Shown: piece by piece, positions 59,867 through 64,000 of the stretch
How the letters are laid out: each line of letters opens with the position of its first letter
Position numbering within the stretch: the stretch's first letter is position 1
Origin: Nocardia araoensis NBRC 100135
GTDB taxonomy: Bacteria; Actinomycetota; Actinomycetes; Mycobacteriales; Mycobacteriaceae
Reading direction: 5' to 3'
NCBI RefSeq assembly: GCF_000308435.1
Contig: NZ_BAFR01000131.1
Coordinates: 1 to 64,000 of the forward strand
DNA: 64,000 nucleotides
Translations under genes and position numbers: made by a program
Notes under the pieces: model-generated
What the model saw: only the letters and a program-made list of their open reading frames with translations
Databases searched by the model: none
Told to the model about the DNA's origin: nothing

Positions 59867-61024
59867 TCAGCGGTGAACGGCCTGGCAGACCTGGTGGCAC
59901 AGGTCGACGGGGTCCGGGAAATCGGGCGTGGCGGCGGCCTCCCGTGCGGCGCGGGTGTAGCCGGGGTCGGCGAGGATCGTACCGACCGCGGCACGAACCG
60001 CCTCGGGCGTCAGCGGCCGGACGACGATCGAACTACCTTGCCGCGCAGCACGATTGGCCAGCTCCCACTGATCTCCCCCACCGGGAACGGTGACGATGGG
60101 TACGCCGGCGGACAGCGTCTTGGCGAGCAGGCCGTGACCGCCGCCGCCGACGACGACGGACGCATGGGTCAGCAGTTCGTCTTGCCGCCCCAGCCCCGCC
60201 GTGGCCCACGAGGGAAGGTCGGCCGGCGGCGTGTCCAGCATCGAAATGGCCACTCGCACACCGGCTCCGTCCAGCGCCCGCAGGACGGTCTCGGCCATGC
60301 CCGCCACACCGGTGTGCGCGGTCGAGGGAGCGACCATGACCAGCGGTGCGTCCCCGGGCGGGAGGTCCAGGATCGCGTCGGTCGGCTCCCACAGCAGCGG
60401 GCCGATCACGTGAGCGGACTCCGGCCAGTCGGGGCGTGGCACCTCGAGCGCGGGCAAGGTGGCGATCAGGCGCGCGGCGGGGCCGGGATCGACGGCGGGC
60501 AGGCCGACGCTCTCGCGCGCCCGCTCACGCTGGCGACGGCCGTTCCGCAGGGCTCGTGCCGTCATCCCGCGCAGCACGCCGTCGCGCACCCGCCCGCGCA
60601 GACCAGAACCGGGCGCGAGTCCGCTCCCGATGGGCGGCAAGCCTTTCGACGGCAGGTACAGCGGATGCGGGGACAGCTCCACCCACGGGACGCCGAGCCG
60701 TTCGGCGGCCATGCCGCCGCCCGCGGTCAGCACGTCGGAGATCACCAGTTCGGGCAGCATGGCGCTCAGTTCGGGCAGGATCTCGGTGGAGATGTGCGCC
60801 GCCCGCTCGTGAATGCGCTGCCCCGCGTCGGCGTCGTCGTCCACCGGTCGCGGCGCGAGGCCCTTGAGTCTCCGCACCCCGATTCCAGCGGCGAGCGCCG
60901 CGTCGAACCAGCGCGGACCGGTGAACAGGACCGGCTCGTCACCGGCCGCCAGGAATCGCGAGCACAACGCGATAGCGGGAAACGCGTGACCGGGATCGGG
61001 CCCTGCGACGACGGCTACTCGCAT
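59867..61024 (-). CDS. GT1-family (MGT-type) glycosyltransferase (Rv2739c-like)
   Basis: A 385-residue glycosyltransferase of the UGT/MGT type. The acceptor-side N-terminal domain starts MRVAVVAGPDPGHAFPAIAL; the C-terminal nucleotide-sugar site includes ASVVVGGGGHGLLAKTLSAGVPIVTVPGGGDQWELANRA, with the HxxxxE-like donor motif, quoted in two parts as SVVVGGGGHGLLA and GVPIVTVPGGGDQWEL. It transfers a sugar from a nucleotide donor to a lipid or other small molecule. In M. tuberculosis Rv2739c neighbours Rv2738c in the same way, supporting the assignment of position. The ATG at 61024 gives the family-like N-terminus. Confidence 0.9.
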   Translation of the reverse strand: MRVAVVAGPDPGHAFPAIALCSRFLAAGDEPVLFTGPRWFDAALAAGIGVRRLKGLAPRPVDDDADAGQRIHERAAHISTEILPELSAMLPELVISDVLTAGGGMAAERLGVPWVELSPHPLYLPSKGLPPIGSGLAPGSGLRGRVRDGVLRGMTARALRNGRRQRERARESVGLPAVDPGPAARLIATLPALEVPRPDWPESAHVIGPLLWEPTDAILDLPPGDAPLVMVAPSTAHTGVAGMAETVLRALDGAGVRVAISMLDTPPADLPSWATAGLGRQDELLTHASVVVGGGGHGLLAKTLSAGVPIVTVPGGGDQWELANRAARQGSSIVVRPLTPEAVRAAVGTILADPGYTRAAREAAATPDFPDPVDLCHQVCQAVHR

Positions 61025-61083
61025 CCGCCTAGCCTGCCACACCCCCGTGCGGGCCGGTCACACCCGCATCGCGGCCTCCACCG

Positions 61084-61257
61084 CTACAGCTTGCTCACCG
61101 TCGAGTTGTCCGAGCCCGACACGGCCTTGTACAGCAGGTACAGCCCGAAGACGATGGCGCTGATCACCAAGATCGGGAACAAGCCTTTGATCAGCGCGCC
61201 GATGACGGCCAGCGCGATCCAGACGACCGCGACGATGCCGATGATCTTCCACAACAT
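61084..61257 (-). CDS. 57-residue membrane protein
   Basis: A small gene: ATG at 61257 preceded by GGAGG (spacing seven), stop TAG at 61084. Two transmembrane segments cover most of it (IIGIVAVVWIALAVIGALI and ILVISAIVFGLYLLYKAV) and the tail SGSDNSTVSKL is polar. Codon usage is that of the region (third positions strongly G/C). The family is not recognised; similar short two-helix proteins are widespread in actinobacteria and may stabilise membrane complexes. Confidence 0.75.
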   Translation of the reverse strand: MLWKIIGIVAVVWIALAVIGALIKGLFPILVISAIVFGLYLLYKAVSGSDNSTVSKL

Positions 61258-61367
61258 TTCGATGCCTCCAAGAAGTCGGTTTCCGCTTCGAGCATGACAC
61301 TTGGAGTACCGGGAATCACCAGGTGAGAAGGGATTTCGGGGTGGAAATCAGGGTTGTCCCTGACATC

Positions 61368-61409
61368 CGACGACGGTGTGCGCGTCGGCGGACGCGCACA
61401 CCGTCGTCG
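61368..61409 (-). terminator. Long perfect hairpin after the PRC-barrel gene
   Basis: CGACGACGGTGTGCGCGTC (61368-61386) and its exact complement (61391-61409) enclose a GGCG loop, a perfect 19-bp stem 12 bases after the minus-strand stop at 61422. It lacks a T-run and is likely a rho-independent-like terminator or an mRNA-stabilising 3' hairpin. Confidence 0.75.
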
Positions 61410-61421
61410 AAGAGGAGCCGA

Positions 61422-62051
61422 TCAGCCTCGCGGCTCGACGTCCGGCAACTCCTCGGCCAGGGGATCATCGTGCGGCATGCCATCCGGTTCCCGCATACCG
61501 AGATCGGCCGTCTCGACCGCATAGGGATCGACCATCGGCTCCCGGCCGACGCGCGACCGATCGCCGATCGGCGGCATCCGCAATGTCTCCTCGTCGCGAC
61601 CCGGGTGATTCCGCATGCGCGCCGTGGCGACGTCTCCCGGTTCCCCGGCCCCCCGCGCCTCCGGCGGGCGGGTCATCGCGGGACGAGCGCGCGGCGGCTG
61701 GGGCACCGGCTGCCTGCCGTAGACGTCCCAGGCGGACTGATCCGGATCGATCTGGTAGTGGTCGAACAGTTCCTGCTCGGCCTGCGGGCTGATCTGCCCG
61801 TTGTGGTCCAGCTGCGGCGAGGCCTTGACCGCATCCTTGCCGACTCGCACCTGCAACACGGCCGCATCGGGGCGATGCTCGGCGCCGGCCAGCGGAACCA
61901 ACGCGTCGGCGCTGAACAGACCGGTGGATACCGCGATCCAGGTGGGCGATCCGGATTTGTTGTCGACGTAGACCCGTTTGACCTTGCCGATCTTCTCGCC
62001 TTCGGGGCCGTACACCGAGTTGCCGATGAGCGTTTCCAGCATTTCAGTCAT
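61422..62051 (-). CDS. PRC-barrel domain protein
   Basis: A 209-residue protein with an N-terminal PRC-barrel (MTEMLETLIGNSVYGPEGEK, GKVKRVYVDNKSGSPTWIAV), and a 120-residue charged, Pro/Arg/Asp-rich C-terminal extension. PRC barrels occur in photosynthetic reaction-centre H subunits and the ribosome factor RimM; in Actinobacteria single PRC proteins of this kind are stress-related, which is only inference here. ATG at 62051 preceded by GGAGG. A small membrane-type neighbour and a strong hairpin follow it. Confidence 0.85.
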   Translation of the reverse strand: MTEMLETLIGNSVYGPEGEKIGKVKRVYVDNKSGSPTWIAVSTGLFSADALVPLAGAEHRPDAAVLQVRVGKDAVKASPQLDHNGQISPQAEQELFDHYQIDPDQSAWDVYGRQPVPQPPRARPAMTRPPEARGAGEPGDVATARMRNHPGRDEETLRMPPIGDRSRVGREPMVDPYAVETADLGMREPDGMPHDDPLAEELPDVEPRG

Positions 62052-62129
62052 GGGTTCCTCCGCAGTTCGTCCGTGCGATGCGCAGCCCGACAGAACGCGG
62101 CTGTCCACCGCGCGTGCTGGGAAAAGAGT

Positions 62130-62297
62130 TCACTCGCTTGTGGGTTGATCGGTGACGTCGGGTCCTGCGGCGACGCGCTGCGTTCTGCGCGACAGCCGCA
62201 CCGGGTCCTCGGCGCTGTCACACGTCAGGTACCGGCTGACGTCCAGCCGCTGCGTGTCCTGGTCGAGCAGCGATCGACGGTAGGAAACATCGAGCAT
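62130..62297 (-). CDS. 55-residue hypothetical protein
   Basis: A short open frame starting at ATG 62297 six bases after AGGAG, and ending with TGA at 62130. It is hydrophilic and arginine-rich, with one Cys (LTCDSAEDPV) and no hydrophobic run. Third-position GC is high as in real genes here. Alternative starting codon at 62321 lacks a ribosome site. Nothing about its function is known to me, and it may be an upstream partner of the PRC-barrel gene on the same strand. Confidence 0.5.
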   Translation of the reverse strand: MLDVSYRRSLLDQDTQRLDVSRYLTCDSAEDPVRLSRRTQRVAAGPDVTDQPTSE

Positions 62298-62441
62298 GAC
62301 GTGCTCCTGCCAGTAGTGCATGTGCCCGACCCCAGACGGAGCCGGAAATGATCAGCTACACGGTGGCAACTACCCAGCGATGCCACGACCAAACCAGAAA
62401 CAGTGACTGATTCGACGACACGCCGCAGCAGATGCGAGAAC

Positions 62442-62462
62442 GTAGCTATTGGGTAGCTATTG
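62442..62462. repeat. Tandem 11-bp repeat at the end of the PAP2-kinase gene
   Basis: GTAGCTATTG occurs twice (62442-62451 and 62453-62462) with one intervening G. On the minus strand the copy next to the gene supplies its TAG stop and the second copy places another TAG 11 bases on. Probably a duplicated gene end. Confidence 0.6.
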
Positions 62463-63983
62463 CCGTGCGTTTCGCTGTGGGCGCTCCGTGTGCCCGCTCT
62501 TGACCAGCATCAGCGCCGACGGCCCGCTGGCGAACCGGAAGTCCTTGCCGCGAAGGTCGACCTCGCCGTCGGTGGCCAGCGACACCGGCTCCTCGGCGAC
62601 CCGCACGTCCACGCGGGACACCCGACGGTGCCGATAGGTGGGCGAGTACGCCAGCGTGCCGGTGAACGTCGCGAAGATCAGCCGCAGCCGCGAGAACGGG
62701 ACATCGGCGCGCAGGTAACGCACATCGAGGGTGCCGCCGCGCAGATCCGGACGCGACATGGGGATCTGGTCGGCCGGGTGATAGCTGCCGTTGCCGACGA
62801 ACAGCATCCACAGCGCGACGCGAGTCCCATCGACGGTGACGTGCAATGGCTGGGCGCGGAACAGCACCCGCACCATCGCGATTCCCGCCGCGGGCCATTT
62901 GCCGATCCGGCGTTCCCAGCGCTCGCGGACGCGCACGAAATCGGGATAACCCCCGAGACTGGCGGTGTTGACGAAGGTCCGTCGCTCGCCGTCGTCGAGG
63001 CGGACCCCCGCCACGTCGACGCGCACCGCTTCACCCGCTTCCAGCCCGGCGACGGTCACGTCGGCCTGCTCCACCCCGGCGTCCCTGGCGAAGTGATTCA
63101 GCGTGCCACCCGCGAAGACCGCCAGCGGCAACCGGTGGCGTACCGCGTACTCCGCGACGGCGGACACCGTTCCATCCCCGCCGACGACCCCGAGAGCGCG
63201 GATGTCGTCGCGCCGCAGCAGTTCCTCGACCCGCTCCTGGAAATCGTCGTCGCCGCCGAGTTCGAGCACCGGAGCTGCGGGCAGCCGCTCACGCAGGTCG
63301 GTGAGCGTGTCGTCACCGTCGCCCGAGCCTGCGTGCGGATTCCCGATCAGCAGCAATCCGGCGCCCTTCGGCAGCGGGTCGATGTGTTCGACCGGCCCCA
63401 GGGCAGCCGGTTCGTCGTCGCGCACCGCCCACCATCGCCGGGTGATCAGCGCGACCGCGCCACCGAACAGCGCACCCGCGACCACATCGGACGGCCAGTG
63501 CACGCCGATGTGCACACGCGAATACCCCACCGCGGCGGCGACCGGGGCGACCGCGACGGCCGCCGCGGGCGATTCCAGCGCAAAGCCCGTCGCGAACGCC
63601 GCGGCGGAGGCCGCATGCCCGGAAGGGAACGACGACGAGACCGGCGGTGCGACCAGCCTGCGCACGAACGGAACGGATTCGTCCGGCGGACGCCGGCGCG
63701 GGAACAGCGGCTTGGCCACGCCGTTGGCCACGCCGCTGGCGATGCTCAGCGCGAGCAGTCCGCGCACCGCACCGCGCCGGGTCGAGCGATCCCCGGCGAC
63801 GAACAGGACCACCCCGAGCGCGACCCACAAGCGATTCTTGTCGGCGGCGGCGCTCAGAGCCTTCAGCGCCCGGTCCGCCGGGGTCGCCCGCACGCGCGCA
63901 CTGCGGCCGACCAGCCAGCGATCCAGGCTGCTCGTCATTCCGATCACCCCGCCGTCGCGTTCGCGAGTCGAGAGAAACCGCAT
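62457..63983 (-). CDS. PAP2 phosphatase and diacylglycerol/sphingosine kinase fusion
   Basis: A 508-residue two-enzyme protein. The N-terminal membrane PAP2 domain has KPLFPRRRPP (KX6RP), SSFPSGHAAS (PSGH) and YSRVHIGVHWPSDVVAG (SRX5HX3D). From residue about 205, the DAGK/YegS-type catalytic domain begins GAGLLLIGNPHAGSGDGDD with the GVVGGDGTVSAVAEYA nucleotide site. Such fusions dephosphorylate a lipid phosphate and phosphorylate a lipid, but the substrates are unknown. ATG 63983 near the window edge is assumed; ATG at 63938 is possible. The 5' flank runs off the window. Confidence 0.88.
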   Translation of the reverse strand: MRFLSTRERDGGVIGMTSSLDRWLVGRSARVRATPADRALKALSAAADKNRLWVALGVVLFVAGDRSTRRGAVRGLLALSIASGVANGVAKPLFPRRRPPDESVPFVRRLVAPPVSSSFPSGHAASAAAFATGFALESPAAAVAVAPVAAAVGYSRVHIGVHWPSDVVAGALFGGAVALITRRWWAVRDDEPAALGPVEHIDPLPKGAGLLLIGNPHAGSGDGDDTLTDLRERLPAAPVLELGGDDDFQERVEELLRRDDIRALGVVGGDGTVSAVAEYAVRHRLPLAVFAGGTLNHFARDAGVEQADVTVAGLEAGEAVRVDVAGVRLDDGERRTFVNTASLGGYPDFVRVRERWERRIGKWPAAGIAMVRVLFRAQPLHVTVDGTRVALWMLFVGNGSYHPADQIPMSRPDLRGGTLDVRYLRADVPFSRLRLIFATFTGTLAYSPTYRHRRVSRVDVRVAEEPVSLATDGEVDLRGKDFRFASGPSALMLVKSGHTERPQRNARQ

Positions 63984-64000
63984 CGCCGCAGCCTACCGAC

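Overview
The window is high-GC (about 70%) actinobacterial chromosome, most likely Nocardia or a close mycolic-acid relative (Mycobacteriales). Two neighbourhoods have the gene order known from Mycobacterium tuberculosis: nrdR next to lexA, and hflX-dapF-miaA-(Rv2728c-like)-DUF349-membrane protein-miaB followed by recX-recA, DUF3046 and an Rv2739c-like glycosyltransferase. A gluABCD glutamate ABC system sits between miaB and recX, as in corynebacteria and nocardiae. The genus is inferred from protein style and gene order; no rRNA or tRNA gene is present to confirm it.

Layout. 1-5.4 kb: partial class III aminotransferase, then HrpA RNA helicase. 5.4-8.9 kb: NrdR, a secreted protein of unknown function, a membrane protein replacing mycobacterial Rv2719c, and LexA, with three LexA boxes between the last two. 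9-12.4 kb: a GT39-type membrane glycosyltransferase, two small membrane proteins and a 29-residue peptide that is 41% methionine. 12.8-28.4 kb: one long minus-strand operon for a group 1h (actinobacterial, high-affinity) [NiFe] hydrogenase. 28.7-31.3 kb: PepSY protein and a two-component system with a very acidic sensor segment. 31.3-34.9 kb: esterase, acyl-CoA dehydrogenase, GNAT remnant, acyltransferase. 35.1-44.1 kb: housekeeping block (HflX, DapF, SpoU methyltransferase, MiaA, MiaB and partners). 44.2-50.7 kb: gluABCD, a frameshifted flavin amine oxidase, an EamA exporter, a GlcG/HbpS protein. 51.2-53.2 kb: recX and recA. 53.2-64 kb: AsnC regulator with divergent MFS exporter, small oxidoreductase-type genes with a CGNR regulator, a TPR-aminoglycoside phosphotransferase fusion, DUF3046, glycosyltransferase, small envelope proteins and a PAP2-lipid kinase fusion.

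How the genes work together. The hydrogenase locus looks self-sufficient. HypA/HypB and a NiCoT permease supply nickel; HypC (two copies), HypD, HypE and HypF build the Fe(CN)2CO group; HupD clips the large subunit; HhyS/HhyL oxidise H2; a NifU-Rieske-like fusion and several conserved proteins of unknown role probably connect the enzyme to the membrane and quinone pool. A CRP-type palindrome precedes hhyS, which would tie expression to carbon or energy status. The DNA-damage genes show two control layers: LexA boxes at lexA and recA, and a RecA-NDp-type (PafBC-dependent) promoter at recA with a weaker match facing the membrane gene beside lexA.

The points most worth following are the methionine-rich peptide, the unassigned small proteins of the hydrogenase operon, the all-cysteine Rieske-like domain, the TPR-phosphotransferase fusion, the frameshifted amine oxidase and the damage-response promoter architecture.
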